A stretch of 33,075 bases of DNA from Bradyrhizobium sp. (GTDB lineage: Bacteria; Pseudomonadota; Alphaproteobacteria; Rhizobiales; Xanthobacteraceae): contig NZ_JAFATE010000912.1 in NCBI RefSeq assembly GCF_019244115.1, positions 1-33,075 on the forward strand, in the 5' to 3' direction. A program made the position numbers and the translations under genes. Shown here piece by piece: positions 16,719 to 24,408 of this stretch (within the stretch, counting starts at the first letter, position 1; each line of letters opens with the position of its first letter). The notes under the pieces were generated by a model, which was not told the origin of the DNA, ran no database searches, and saw nothing but the letters and a program-made list of their open reading frames with translations.

Positions 16719-16880
16719 TCAATCCCATGATAGAATGGATTTTCGCCGCCGTGTGCCGGGTCGCTGCCGCCGCTTCTTGATTTTCGCGATGATCTCACGC
16801 TGCCGGGCAACGTGCTCATCACTCTCGGCAAGGGGCCGTCGGGGCATTTCCAGCCGCTCTAAGACCATCGAACGGTCCAT
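16719..16880 (-). CDS. Small hypothetical protein, worn paralogue of the 18324-18539 product
   Basis: The 53-residue product begins MDRSMVLERLEMPRRPLAES and contains DEHVARQREIIAKIKKR. It shares the pattern MDR..L...LA...HVA...RQ...IA with the protein encoded at 18324-18539, but ends in an unrelated basic tail, so a frameshift probably replaced the original C-terminus. AGGAGAGG lies about 8 bases before the ATG at 16880. The longer start at 16931 is not needed. Function unknown. Confidence 0.6.
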   Translation of the reverse strand: MDRSMVLERLEMPRRPLAESDEHVARQREIIAKIKKRRQRPGTRRRKSILSWD

Positions 16881-16959
16881 GCTGCGACCTCTCCTGGGAC
16901 TTGCGGTATGTACCAATGTCCGGCTGGGCACGAGGCGTGAATCGGCCTACATCCGGTCC

Positions 16960-17148
16960 ATGAAAGATCAGCATCGAAACTGCAAATGCGGCGCCGTCTA
17001 CCGCCGGGTGGAATCAATGGCACCGGCACGAGAAGTAAGCAGCTTCGAGTGCGTTCTTTGCGGCGTAACGCTGGAAAGCTGGAATACTGCTTGGGTCCCG
17101 AGCTACCACCTCATTGTGGGTCCGATCATTAAGCCCGACTCATCATAA
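16960..17148 (+). CDS. Small zinc-ribbon-like protein (62 aa)
   Basis: Two CxxC-like pairs stand 31 residues apart: CKCG near the N-terminus (MKDQHRNCKCGAVYRRVESM) and CVLC in FECVLCGVTLESW. This is the layout of a zinc ribbon. The product at 19209-19454 has the same plan. The ATG at 16960 begins just before the first Cys pair. Its 3' end overlaps the end of the convergent minus-strand gene by 20 bases. Zinc binding is inferred; function unknown. Confidence 0.7.
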   Translation: MKDQHRNCKCGAVYRRVESMAPAREVSSFECVLCGVTLESWNTAWVPSYHLIVGPIIKPDSS

Positions 17149-17317
17149 GGCTGGATTGGAGTTGCCGAACGGCTTCTTGAGCGTCGCGCCTCCACGTTCT
17201 AGCTGCATCCAGGATACGTGCGCGCTCCTGACGAAGAACTTTCGCTGCCTCGATGGCTTTATCCGCCCTTTTCAGGAGATCGTGGACCGTTTGTTTCATC
17301 GGTGCAGCCTGCGTCAT
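17129..17317 (-). CDS. Small helical hypothetical protein (62 aa or less)
   Basis: From ATG 17317 the protein begins MTQAAPMKQTVHDLLKRADK; ATG 17299 (MKQTV) is an equal candidate. The chain is one long charged helix (AIEAAKVLRQERARILDAAR, then RDAQEAVRQL), likely a coiled coil. Its 5' end overlaps the 3' end of the gene at 17259-17456 in another frame by 41-59 bases, which suggests translational coupling. No independent ribosome binding site is visible. Function unknown. Confidence 0.55.
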   Translation of the reverse strand: MTQAAPMKQTVHDLLKRADKAIEAAKVLRQERARILDAARTWRRDAQEAVRQLQSSLMMSRA

Positions 17318-17456
17318 TTTTCGGTTCTACGCTTTCACCTGTATGATTGTCGCCACGCCGAACATACGCCTCGCTCCACCGGAGCAATTCGAACGATTGG
17401 CGTATGATTTCGCGTGAGCGTGCAAGAATTTGGTGATCGTACGAATAGATCGACAT
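17259..17456 (-). CDS. Small hypothetical protein (65 aa)
   Basis: The protein begins MSIYSYDHQILARSREIIRQ, then SFELLRWSEAYVRRGD, and ends in a polar disordered tail. AGAGGAG lies 7 bases before the ATG at 17456, inside leader copy B. The helical N-terminal half (REIIRQSFELLRWS) resembles small rhizobial proteins. The 3' end overlaps the next minus-strand gene. Function unknown. Confidence 0.65.
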   Translation of the reverse strand: MSIYSYDHQILARSREIIRQSFELLRWSEAYVRRGDNHTGESVEPKNDAGCTDETNGPRSPEKGG

Positions 17457-17510
17457 CGGCGCACTCCTCTGCCTTGCAGGCGGGAGCACGATCGGTCTCT
17501 CAGTCACCGA
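17457..17510 (-). promoter_or_regulatory. Leader RNA copy B, ribosome binding site can be masked
   Basis: On the minus strand: TCGGTGACTGAGAG (17510-17497), spacer, GCTCCCGCC (17487-17479), TGCAAGGCAG, then AGGAGT (17468-17463) before the ATG. CTCC can pair with GGAG, and an inner GCC-TGCAA-GGC stem can form. The 14-base and 9-base blocks are identical to copy A although the genes downstream are unrelated. Confidence 0.65.
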
Positions 17511-17638
17511 CGCCTACGGACAGTGCCTCGGCCGATGATGGCAGTGAGTTTGCGGTTCTGATCGCTCCGGCGCCAGCGCTTTCTTTCGATCCAGCGGCGC
17601 GACTTTCCCGGAAAATTTCAATTGGCTCGATCTAGCCG

Positions 17639-17881
17639 TCAACTCATGCGGATGGTGCGGGTGATTTGGTGCGCTTCCCCGTGCTTCAGATTGAGCCCTT
17701 CTATCTCGGCCGGGGTCAACTGTTCCTGCAACAACGAGGCGGACCAGCCCTCCGGAATGGCGCTTAGAACCAGGTTCACCGCTTCCTCGGGAGATGATGC
17801 CGCGGCAACCCAAAGCCTGTTCGCGCGGTCGTCGGTCAAGACGCGGACGAGATGGACACCTGTCGTCGAGGAGCTTGCCAT
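17639..17881 (-). CDS. Conserved hypothetical protein (80 aa)
   Basis: The protein begins MASSSTTGVHLVRVLTDDRA and contains RLWVAAASSPEEAVNLVLSA followed by IPEGWSASLLQEQLTPAEIE. A beta strand, helix and IPEGW turn are typical of a small rhizobial family of unknown function. The ATG at 17881 has only a weak ribosome binding site. It overlaps the end of the upstream frame at 17836-18108 by 46 bases. Confidence 0.75.
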   Translation of the reverse strand: MASSSTTGVHLVRVLTDDRANRLWVAAASSPEEAVNLVLSAIPEGWSASLLQEQLTPAEIEGLNLKHGEAHQITRTIRMS

Positions 17882-18108
17882 TTAGTCGCTCGCTGAAGCC
17901 TTATCTTCCGGCGAGAAGCGCCTGCAGGGTTAAATGCGTCCGACACGGGTTGGTTCAAAGCCGAAATCTGCCGAGGCCAGCCGGCGCTCCTGCCCTCGAT
18001 CAGTGGCAGCATCTCCTTCTGCCCGGCCGCCTTTATTTGCTTCTTGGCGGGCTTCGATTCGTACTCCTGGCCGATGGATGCACGCAGCGCCTCCAGGCGC
18101 ACCAGCAT
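17836..18108 (-). CDS. Hypothetical protein, possibly 5'-truncated
   Basis: The ATG frame begins MLVRLEALRASIGQEYESKP and continues AKKQIKAAGQKEMLPLIEGR, a coding-like Lys/Ala-rich pattern seen in rhizobial small proteins. Coding character extends upstream of the ATG in the same frame (ITPPDKQKDVVEIYLGH, to about 18180) without a standard start codon. The true gene may therefore have lost its start. The C-terminal 40 residues look less conserved and overlap the next gene. Function unknown. Confidence 0.42.
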   Translation of the reverse strand: MLVRLEALRASIGQEYESKPAKKQIKAAGQKEMLPLIEGRSAGWPRQISALNQPVSDAFNPAGASRRKIRLQRATKWQAPRRQVSISSAS

Positions 18109-18323
18109 GTGCCCGAGATAGATTTCAACTACGTCCTTCTGCTTGTCAGGCGGCGTAATTCGCCTTCTCCGATGCGGATTAACCCATGTTAATTAGTCTT
18201 GGCTCCTGATCACTTTGGATATTACTCCCGGCGAGCAAATCGCATCGGCTCTGTCTTCGAAAGGAGACCGGAGTGGGACCACTACATCCGGTGGCGGCGA
18301 AATGAAAAGACGCCGCCAGCGCC

Positions 18324-18539
18324 CTATTTTCCCAACTCGCCTAGAAGGCGTTCAACATCTTGTTCGTGGAGGCGCTGGGTAGCTCTCAATGTGGCGAGCA
18401 ACCTCCTTGCTTCGACGGTGTCGTGGCCATCTCGGTCGAGCTCTGCGATCCGTTCCTCTTGGCGCAGCAGGTGGCGCTTACCTTCGGCTACGTGCCGCTC
18501 GGCTTGGGCGAGATGCTGTCGCAGGATGGCGCGATCCAT
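18324..18539 (-). CDS. Small coiled-coil hypothetical protein (71 aa)
   Basis: The protein begins MDRAILRQHLAQAERHVAEG and continues with RHLLRQEERIAELDRDGHDT and a second helix with RATQRLHEQDVERL. This is a widespread Bradyrhizobium family of small helical-hairpin proteins. The ATG at 18539 matches the family start; the ATG at 18557 adds six unlikely residues. It appears complete, unlike its relative at 16719-16880. Function unknown. Confidence 0.75.
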   Translation of the reverse strand: MDRAILRQHLAQAERHVAEGKRHLLRQEERIAELDRDGHDTVEARRLLATLRATQRLHEQDVERLLGELGK

Positions 18540-18699
18540 TACCGCAGCGTACGGCAAAAAATTAAGGCTGTCGTTCCGTTTGGCACCTGATGCAAGTGCT
18601 TGCGAAGCTTTTCGATGATCTCCCGCGAGCAGCGGCGTGAAGAGGCTGAATCACGCGGCATTCCCAGCGTCATTCGTTTCTATACTTACCTCCACCAGG

Positions 18700-19049
18700 A
18701 TGATCGATCCGCTGATCGCGACGACGCTCATTGCGCTCGGTATGGGAGCGGCGACGTCACGCCCCGCGCCCTGGTGCTCCGGACCCGCTCTCGCGGCGGT
18801 GATCGCCCAGCAGACAGTGGTCACCTCGGCTCCACTCGCTCCGACACTTGGGCCTTGTGGTACAGCGCCTTTCCTGTCACGGCATCGGCCGGGCTCATTC
18901 CGGCGGGTAGTTGTTGCTGGCACGGCCGTTGCTCAGTTTCAGTGGCCGGCATCGGGGCCGAGTTTGAAACAGGGCCGCCGACGGGACCGCGCATTTCGAG
19001 CCCGGCGGCACATTTTCGGCACTGTCAGCGGCGTAACCGCCGGCGATGA
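18700..19049 (+). pseudogene. Possible frameshifted small membrane protein gene
   Basis: From ATG 18700 the frame reads MIDPLIATTLIALGMGAATS, a plausible membrane start, and stays coding-like to VVTSAP. From about 18855 another frame becomes the more protein-like one (ALWYSAFPVTASAGLIPAGS, then VAGIGAEFETGPP). The switch of frames over continuous coding-like sequence suggests a gene broken by small indels. I do not recognise a function. Confidence 0.35.
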
Positions 19050-19161
19050 CTTACCAGCCGCTGGCGGTTCCGGTGCCTGCGGCGCCAAGCCCCAATTGAC
19101 TCGCGTCTCAGGTCGCAGCGGCGTATACGTGCGCAATCACCGTTCCGCATCTTGGCATTTG

Positions 19162-19208
19162 CCGGTGACCGAGAGCGTTGCGCTCCCGCCTCTGCGCAGG
19201 GAGTCGCT
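19162..19208 (+). promoter_or_regulatory. Leader RNA copy C, ribosome binding site can be masked
   Basis: CCGGTGACCGAGAG (19162-19175), GCTCCCGCC (19182-19190), TCTGCGCA, then GGGAG (19199-19203), 5 bases before the ATG at 19209. CTCCC can pair with GGGAG. The order and sequence of blocks match copies A and B, here on the other strand and before a different gene. Confidence 0.65.
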
Positions 19209-19454
19209 ATGGCCCAACCTCAACGCCCGCCGTCCACCATTTCACCGGTTGCATTCGAGCGCCCCGCCTGTCCGAAATGCAAAGCCGCGATGATGCTCGT
19301 CAGCATCGAGCCGGCACGCCCTGGCATCGACCTGCATACGTTTGAATGCGCCGTCTGCAATCACGTGCTCACGACCCTGGCCGCGTTTGAAGATTCTACG
19401 CCTTCCAAGGCCCTTGGCCGCTGGCTTCAAGGCGATTTGCACCCGCCCAAGTAA
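19209..19454 (+). CDS. Small zinc-ribbon-like protein (81 aa)
   Basis: The protein begins MAQPQRPPSTISPVAFERPA. A CPKC pair is followed 30 residues later by CAVC in HTFECAVCNHVLTTL. Between them lies the strand MMLVSIEPARPGIDL. This is the zinc-ribbon plan also seen at 16960-17148. GGGAG lies 5 bases before the ATG, within leader copy C, so expression may depend on leader folding. Metal binding is inferred; function unknown. Confidence 0.8.
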   Translation: MAQPQRPPSTISPVAFERPACPKCKAAMMLVSIEPARPGIDLHTFECAVCNHVLTTLAAFEDSTPSKALGRWLQGDLHPPK

Positions 19455-19714
19455 TGCCGCTGCCGAGATCGCGTTGAAAAACGAAGCTCCACAGGAAGCG
19501 CTTCCTGCGGGCTCTTTCATTGGTCGCAATCTCCTCAGGCGCCGCGCATTAGCGGCAAGCCTTTGCCGGTTTTACTTCAGTTGGGATCGCAGCCGGCGAC
19601 GACTGCCCCGGCGGCGATTTGCCGGGCCTGGGAAGGCCGCCGGTGAGTTACGGGCGCGCGCCTAAGCGTAAAGAAAAGCGCGACGCATCTCAAACCACTC
19701 GAGAGGATCGTATG

Positions 19715-19927
19715 CTACTCGGCAAGCCAACCCTCTTCAAACAGGGCTCTGCGCATCGCCGTGTGGACTTCCGCCCTTCTCGCCCCAAAACGGGCCTGCG
19801 CCAAATCCTGCCGGACAGCCTGCCAGCACGGCAACTTTCGGCGAGGAAGTTCGACGTTCTTCAAAATGAAAGCCCCAACGTCATCGAACGTCCGAAGCAC
19901 GCATTCGCCGCCCGGGGGCGCTGGCAT
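19715..19927 (-). CDS. Small hypothetical protein, weakly DUF982-like
   Basis: The 70-residue frame begins MPAPPGGECVLRTFDDVGAF and contains LPCWQAVRQDLAQARFG, followed by the helix VHTAMRRALFEEGWLAE. The order of an N-terminal strand, a W..A..R..L..A helix and a final A...F...G helix recalls DUF982, but the match is weak. A plus-strand frame over the same bases competes with it. Function unknown. Confidence 0.4.
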   Translation of the reverse strand: MPAPPGGECVLRTFDDVGAFILKNVELPRRKLPCWQAVRQDLAQARFGARRAEVHTAMRRALFEEGWLAE

Positions 19928-20072
19928 TCACCTTGATCGGCTCAAAAGCAAATTCACCCATTGGATACAGATCCGCTAAACCGGACTTCCGTAGTCTCCC
20001 CTCGCAGCGCTCATCGCATGATTGAACGTCACCCCGACGCGCAGCCATTCGGCTAACATACCATTGTTCGCG

Positions 20073-20339
20073 TCAACGACGAACTGCTGGACCAGTTCGA
20101 TTTGTCCCCGTGCGTGTCACCGGGTCCGCCTCAAAGGCTTGCTTCCCCTTTGCGGCCCACAGCGCTCGCGCTCGTTCGCCCTGATCACTTTTGAGCTTGT
20201 CGGCGCTCCAGAGCAGCGCGCCGAAGATCGTGGCGCGGTCGTCGCCGGTCAGGTCCACGATACCGGCTTTGACGACGAGGCCGCCCAGTTCGATGAGGTG
20301 CCGCGTGCGCTTGCGGCGCTCGACCTGCCATGTACGCAT
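20073..20339 (-). CDS. traD: Conjugal transfer protein TraD (Ti type)
   Basis: This 88-residue protein begins MRTWQVERRKRTRHLIELGG and contains LVVKAGIVDLTGDDRATIFG, the TraD signature. TraD proteins of Ti-like plasmids are small accessory factors of DNA processing at oriT. The ATG is one base after the traC stop (TGA-C-ATG), so translation is coupled. The frame is open further upstream but that part belongs to traC. In Ti plasmids traG (coupling protein) follows; here no traG follows. Confidence 0.85.
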   Translation of the reverse strand: MRTWQVERRKRTRHLIELGGLVVKAGIVDLTGDDRATIFGALLWSADKLKSDQGERARALWAAKGKQAFEADPVTRTGTNRTGPAVRR

Positions 20340-20340
20340 G

Positions 20341-20667
20341 TCATGCCGCGCCCTTGCGGCTTGGTGTCGGTTGCCCGCCGCTCGATTGCGCAGGAGCGCC
20401 GTCTGCGTTGCGGTCAGTTGTTGGTGCATTTCGCCGCGGCCGGCTTTGAAAAAATGCTGCCCCGCGCCTGGCCCATGCCTCCCTCTTTCCGGCCTCTTTT
20501 GTCTCGGCCAGCACGATCAGGGCGCCGGCCAGTTCATGGGAGCTAAGTGCATCTGCCCCGGTGGCGATGACCAGTTCACCAAGCTGCTGCACCTTGCGGC
20601 TCTTGAGATCGCCCGCCTTGTCTTGAAGCGCTTTCAGTTCCCCGTCGAAATCCCTCGGCTTGCGCAT
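20341..20667 (-). CDS. traC: Conjugal transfer protein TraC (Ti type)
   Basis: This 108-residue protein begins MRKPRDFDGELKALQDKAGD, followed by LKSRKVQQLGELVIATGADA. The helical N-terminal part with a TraC-like QLGELVIATG segment is followed by a polar, Arg/Pro-rich tail. GGAGG lies 5 bases before the ATG at 20667. It is transcribed away from traA, with oriT between them, as in the Agrobacterium traC-oriT-traA layout. It is probably a relaxosome accessory protein. Confidence 0.82.
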   Translation of the reverse strand: MRKPRDFDGELKALQDKAGDLKSRKVQQLGELVIATGADALSSHELAGALIVLAETKEAGKREAWARRGAAFFQSRPRRNAPTTDRNADGAPAQSSGGQPTPSRKGAA

Positions 20668-20757
20668 CGCGTCCTCCAGCAATGTTGGTGGAGCGATGAT
20701 AGTTGAGCCCTGAGCATTATGCCTTAGGGTCGTCAGGACGGCCTGGGACGCGGTAGT

Positions 20758-20798
20758 CCCTCCCGAGAATTTTTCGAGGGAGGGCGCGCTTATACGTC
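20758..20798. other. Origin of transfer (MOBQ/Ti type)
   Basis: An imperfect inverted repeat, CCCTCCC (20758-20764) and GGGAGGG (20778-20784), runs into GGGCGCGCTTATACGTC (20782-20798). On the minus strand this gives TAAGCGCG-CCCT, close to the RSF1010 nic site (TAAGTGCG-CCCT), and GCGC.TTATACGTC resembles the Ti plasmid oriT. The predicted nick is on the minus strand near 20785. The position between traC and traA is as expected. By homology; not tested. Confidence 0.82.
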
Positions 20799-20838
20799 AT
20801 GCCGACGTGCGCTTCGCCATGTAGATGATCCGGTCGCG

Positions 20839-23800
20839 ATGGCGATCTATCATCTTCACGTCAAGGTCATTGGCCGCAAATCCGGCGCAAGCGCGGTGGC
20901 ATCAGCCGCCTACCGTTCGGGCTCGCGGCTGCGCGACGAGCGCTTAGACCGCAGCCACGACTTTTCAGGCAAGCGCTGCGTCGTCCATTCCGAGGTGATG
21001 CTGCCGGAGAATGCGCCGGAAGCATGGCGCGACCGCGAACGGCTGTGGAACGATGTCGAGGCGTTCGAAGTCAGGAAGGATGCCCAACTTGCCCGCGAGG
21101 TCGAGTTCGCCCTTCCGCGCGAGATGAGTGAGCGCGACGGCATCGAACTCGCCCGCGACTTCGTTCGGGGCGAATTCGTGGATCGAGGCATGATCGCCGA
21201 TCTCAATGTGCATTGGGACATGGCCGAGGACGGCATGCCCAAACCCCATGCCCATGTCATGCTGACCATGCGCGCGGTGGACGAAAATGGTTTTGGCCAG
21301 AAGGTGCGAGACTGGAACCGCACCGAGATGGTCGAGCGCTGGCGCGAACGCTGGGCTGAACTTGCCAACGAACGCCTGGCCGAACTCGACATCGACGCGC
21401 GCATCGACCATCGCAGCCTTGAAGCACAGGGCATTGCACTGGAGCCGCAGAGCCAGATTGGCGCGCCCGCCAAACGTATCGAGGGTCGGGGCATAGGAGG
21501 CAAAGAGCTCGAAGCCGACCGCGCGGAGATGCACCGCGAGATCGCGCGCGGCAATGGTGCGCGGATCATCGCTGATCCCTCCGTCGCACTGGACGCCATC
21601 ACACATCAACAATCGACGTTCACGCAGCGCGACCTGGCGAAGTTCGCGCACCGGTACAGCGACGGCATCGACCAGTTCAACGAAGTCATGCGCGCGATAC
21701 GGGGCGTCCCAGATCTGGTCCAACTCGGCAAGGATATCAGCGGCGAAGATCGCTTCACCACCCGCGGAATGATCGAGGCGGAACAACGCCTGTACCGCGC
21801 GGCTGAGGTGATAGCCGAACGGGGTCGCCATGAGGTCCGTGATGGGGATCGCGGACCGGCGCTGGCGCGTGCGGAAGAACGCGGGCTTGTCCTTTCGGAC
21901 GAGCAGGCCGATGCATTGGTGCATATCACGGATGGACGCGATTTGGGCGTCGTGGTCGGCCATGCCGGAACGGGCAAGAGCGCGGTATTGGGCGTGGCGC
22001 GGGAGGCCTGGGAGGCCGCGGGCTACGAGGTCCGGGGCGTGGCCCTTTCTGGCATCGCGGCAGAAAATCTCGAAAGCGGATCGGGCATATCGTCACGCAC
22101 GATCGCCAGCCTGGAGCATGGCTGGGGACAGGGCCGCGACCTACTCACGTCGCGCGATGTCCTGGTCATCGACGAGGCCGGCATGGTCGGCACGCGGCAG
22201 TTGGAGCGCGTGCTGTCCCATGCCGCCGAGGCTGGCGCAAAGGTGGTGCTCGTTGGCGATCCCAAGCAGTTGCAATCGATCGAAGCGGGCGCGGCGTTCC
22301 GCTCGATCCATGAGCGCCATGGCGGCGTTGAAATCGGTGAGATACGCCGCCAGCGGGAGGACTGGCAGCGCGACGCCACGCGCGATCTCGCCAATGGCAA
22401 AACCGGGAATGCGCTGGAAGCCTACCGCTCCCACGACATGGTACATGAGGCTCAAACCCGCGAGCATGCGCGCGGCAATCTGATCGAGCGTTGGGATCGC
22501 GAGCGGCGGTCTGAGCCGGAGCGTAGCCGGATCATCCTCACCCATACAAACGACGAGGTCCGCGCCCTCAATGAGGCCGCACGGGAGCGGATGCGGGCTG
22601 CCGGCGACCTGGGGGATGAGGTGCGCCTTGTGGTCGAGCGCGGCGAGCGAAGTTTCGCCAGTGGGGATCGCATCATGTTCCTGCAAAACGAGCGCGGTCT
22701 TGGCGTCAAGAACGGCACGCTCGGCACCATCGAACAAGTGAGCGTGCGGTCCATGACCGTGCAGACCGACGATGGCCGCTCCGTTGGCTTCGACCTCAAG
22801 GATTATGACCGGATCGATCATGGCTATGCGGCGACCATTCACAAGGCGCAGGGCATGACGGTGGACCACGCCCATGTACTGGCGACGCCCGGTATGGATG
22901 CCCACAGCAGCTATGTCGCCCTGTCGCGGCACCGAGAAGGCGTGGAGCTGCATTATGGCCGCGACGATTTTGCCAGCGAGGGGCAGCTTGTCCGCACCCT
23001 GTCGCGCGATCGCGCCAAGGACATGGTATCCGACTACGATCGCGCCGATCCGGCACAGAGGTACGCCGAGCGGCGCGGCATCACCTTCCGGGAGCGCGTT
23101 GTCGAGATCGTGCGCAAGGTCGTGCCGGAGAAAGTGCGCAACATGTTCGAAGGGCCCCACGCTCCTTCAGATTTGCCCGGCATGGATGGCGGACGGAGGC
23201 TGGAACGGGAAACACCGGAAAGGGAAAGGAGTGTTACCGCAGGCGAGCGGCGCGAGACCGAAGCGCCGGAGCGGAAGGCGGCGGAAGACCTGGAAAAGGA
23301 AATGCGTCGTTTCCGCACTCGGATGCTCGTGCGCCATGCCCGCGCCGTGGATGCGATCTTCGAAGCGCAGGAGATGGGCGGCCAGGCAAGTCCCGAGCAG
23401 GTGAAAGAACTGCAAAAGGTCCGAAAAATCTTCGAGGAGGTGCGGCCCTATGGCTCGGTCGACGCTGAAGCCGCCTACAAGAAGGATCCGGACCTTGCCC
23501 ACGAGGCGGCTGGAGGCCGGGTCAACCGCGCCATTCGCGCGCTCCAGCTTGAGACCGAACTGCGAATCGATCCAGGCCGCTACGCCGACCGCTTCGTGGA
23601 GCACTGGCAGAAACTCGATCAGTCCAGCCTACGCCAGTATCAGGCGGGCGACATGTCCGGCTACAGGGCCACGCGCTCGGCGATGGGCGACATGGCGCGA
23701 AGCCTCGAGCGCGATCCACAACTGGAATCCCTCCTCGAGAACCGCAAGCGGGAGCTTGGCATCTCCTTCGAATCAGGACGACGGCTCGGCCTTGAACTTG

Positions 23801-23850
23801 CTTTCGCTCACGGCATCGACCTCGGCAGAGGACGCGGCCTCGGAATCTGA
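20839..23850 (+). CDS. traA: Conjugative relaxase TraA (MOBQ relaxase plus helicase)
   Basis: The 1003-residue protein nicks oriT and unwinds the strand for transfer. The N-terminal relaxase begins MAIYHLHVKVIGRKSGASAV, with the likely nucleophile Tyr25 (AAYRSGS) and the metal site HAH (137-139). The RecD/UvrD-like helicase has Walker A GHAGTGKS (374-381), Walker B IDEAG (D445, E446) and the motif YAATIHKAQG (663-672). A charged, helical C-terminal part follows. All key residues are present, so it may be active. The ATG lies about 40 bases after oriT. No coupling protein or mating-pair genes accompany it. The length is close to other rhizobial TraA proteins. Confidence 0.95.
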   Translation: MAIYHLHVKVIGRKSGASAVASAAYRSGSRLRDERLDRSHDFSGKRCVVHSEVMLPENAPEAWRDRERLWNDVEAFEVRKDAQLAREVEFALPREMSERDGIELARDFVRGEFVDRGMIADLNVHWDMAEDGMPKPHAHVMLTMRAVDENGFGQKVRDWNRTEMVERWRERWAELANERLAELDIDARIDHRSLEAQGIALEPQSQIGAPAKRIEGRGIGGKELEADRAEMHREIARGNGARIIADPSVALDAITHQQSTFTQRDLAKFAHRYSDGIDQFNEVMRAIRGVPDLVQLGKDISGEDRFTTRGMIEAEQRLYRAAEVIAERGRHEVRDGDRGPALARAEERGLVLSDEQADALVHITDGRDLGVVVGHAGTGKSAVLGVAREAWEAAGYEVRGVALSGIAAENLESGSGISSRTIASLEHGWGQGRDLLTSRDVLVIDEAGMVGTRQLERVLSHAAEAGAKVVLVGDPKQLQSIEAGAAFRSIHERHGGVEIGEIRRQREDWQRDATRDLANGKTGNALEAYRSHDMVHEAQTREHARGNLIERWDRERRSEPERSRIILTHTNDEVRALNEAARERMRAAGDLGDEVRLVVERGERSFASGDRIMFLQNERGLGVKNGTLGTIEQVSVRSMTVQTDDGRSVGFDLKDYDRIDHGYAATIHKAQGMTVDHAHVLATPGMDAHSSYVALSRHREGVELHYGRDDFASEGQLVRTLSRDRAKDMVSDYDRADPAQRYAERRGITFRERVVEIVRKVVPEKVRNMFEGPHAPSDLPGMDGGRRLERETPERERSVTAGERRETEAPERKAAEDLEKEMRRFRTRMLVRHARAVDAIFEAQEMGGQASPEQVKELQKVRKIFEEVRPYGSVDAEAAYKKDPDLAHEAAGGRVNRAIRALQLETELRIDPGRYADRFVEHWQKLDQSSLRQYQAGDMSGYRATRSAMGDMARSLERDPQLESLLENRKRELGISFESGRRLGLELAFAHGIDLGRGRGLGI

Positions 23851-23978
23851 TCCATCCTATTTGCCGCCGACCAAACGCCATCATACTACGACATGTAAAT
23901 TGCTCTTGCCCGTCGGCAACGGCTGTCCTGTCTGGCCTCAGAAGCCGTCAGAAACAGCCAGCAGGAGGCAGCGCAGCT

Positions 23979-24194
23979 ATGCGCGAACCAGATCGTATCA
24001 TCCGTTTGAAAACCGTTCTCGCCAGGACCGGGCTGTCTCGATCCACTATCTACCGCAAGATCGCCGCGGGCACGTTCCCGACCAAAATCAAGATCAGCGC
24101 CAACGGCACCGGCTGGCATGAATCCGACATAAACCGTTGGATTGCCGATCCAGTTGGCTGGCGTCCAGAACGCGGGTTTGATGAATTCCGGTGA
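23979..24194 (+). CDS. AlpA-family helix-turn-helix regulator
   Basis: This 71-residue protein begins MREPDRIIRLKTVLARTGLS. The motif RSTIYRKIAAGTFPTKIKIS is the AlpA/MerR-like winged helix, followed by GWHESDINRWIADP. AlpA proteins of prophages and islands activate integrase or excision genes. AGGAGG lies about 12 bases before the ATG, slightly far. It follows traA by 128 bases on the same strand. Its target is unknown; a role in controlling the mobile element is inference. Confidence 0.88.
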   Translation: MREPDRIIRLKTVLARTGLSRSTIYRKIAAGTFPTKIKISANGTGWHESDINRWIADPVGWRPERGFDEFR

Positions 24195-24408
24195 TCCAAG
24201 GACCAGCCTGCGCGACACGATGCCGGGTACTGAAGGCCAAGGATGTATATGCATATGAGCGCAGCGGTCGACACGACCTTGGAGCTGATCCACCGACACT
24301 GGCGCAGCCCTATCGGTTGATGTTGGCACTCACCTAAGTCAGAATCCGGTTACGTCAGCACAAGAACTACGATTATCGGGACGCTCTTAATCTTCGTAGA
24401 GTTTTTGG

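Noticed and set aside
20965..23160. Long minus-strand frames opposite traA.
   Set aside because: The traA frame is continuous with all motifs; the antisense frames lack domains and ribosome binding sites.
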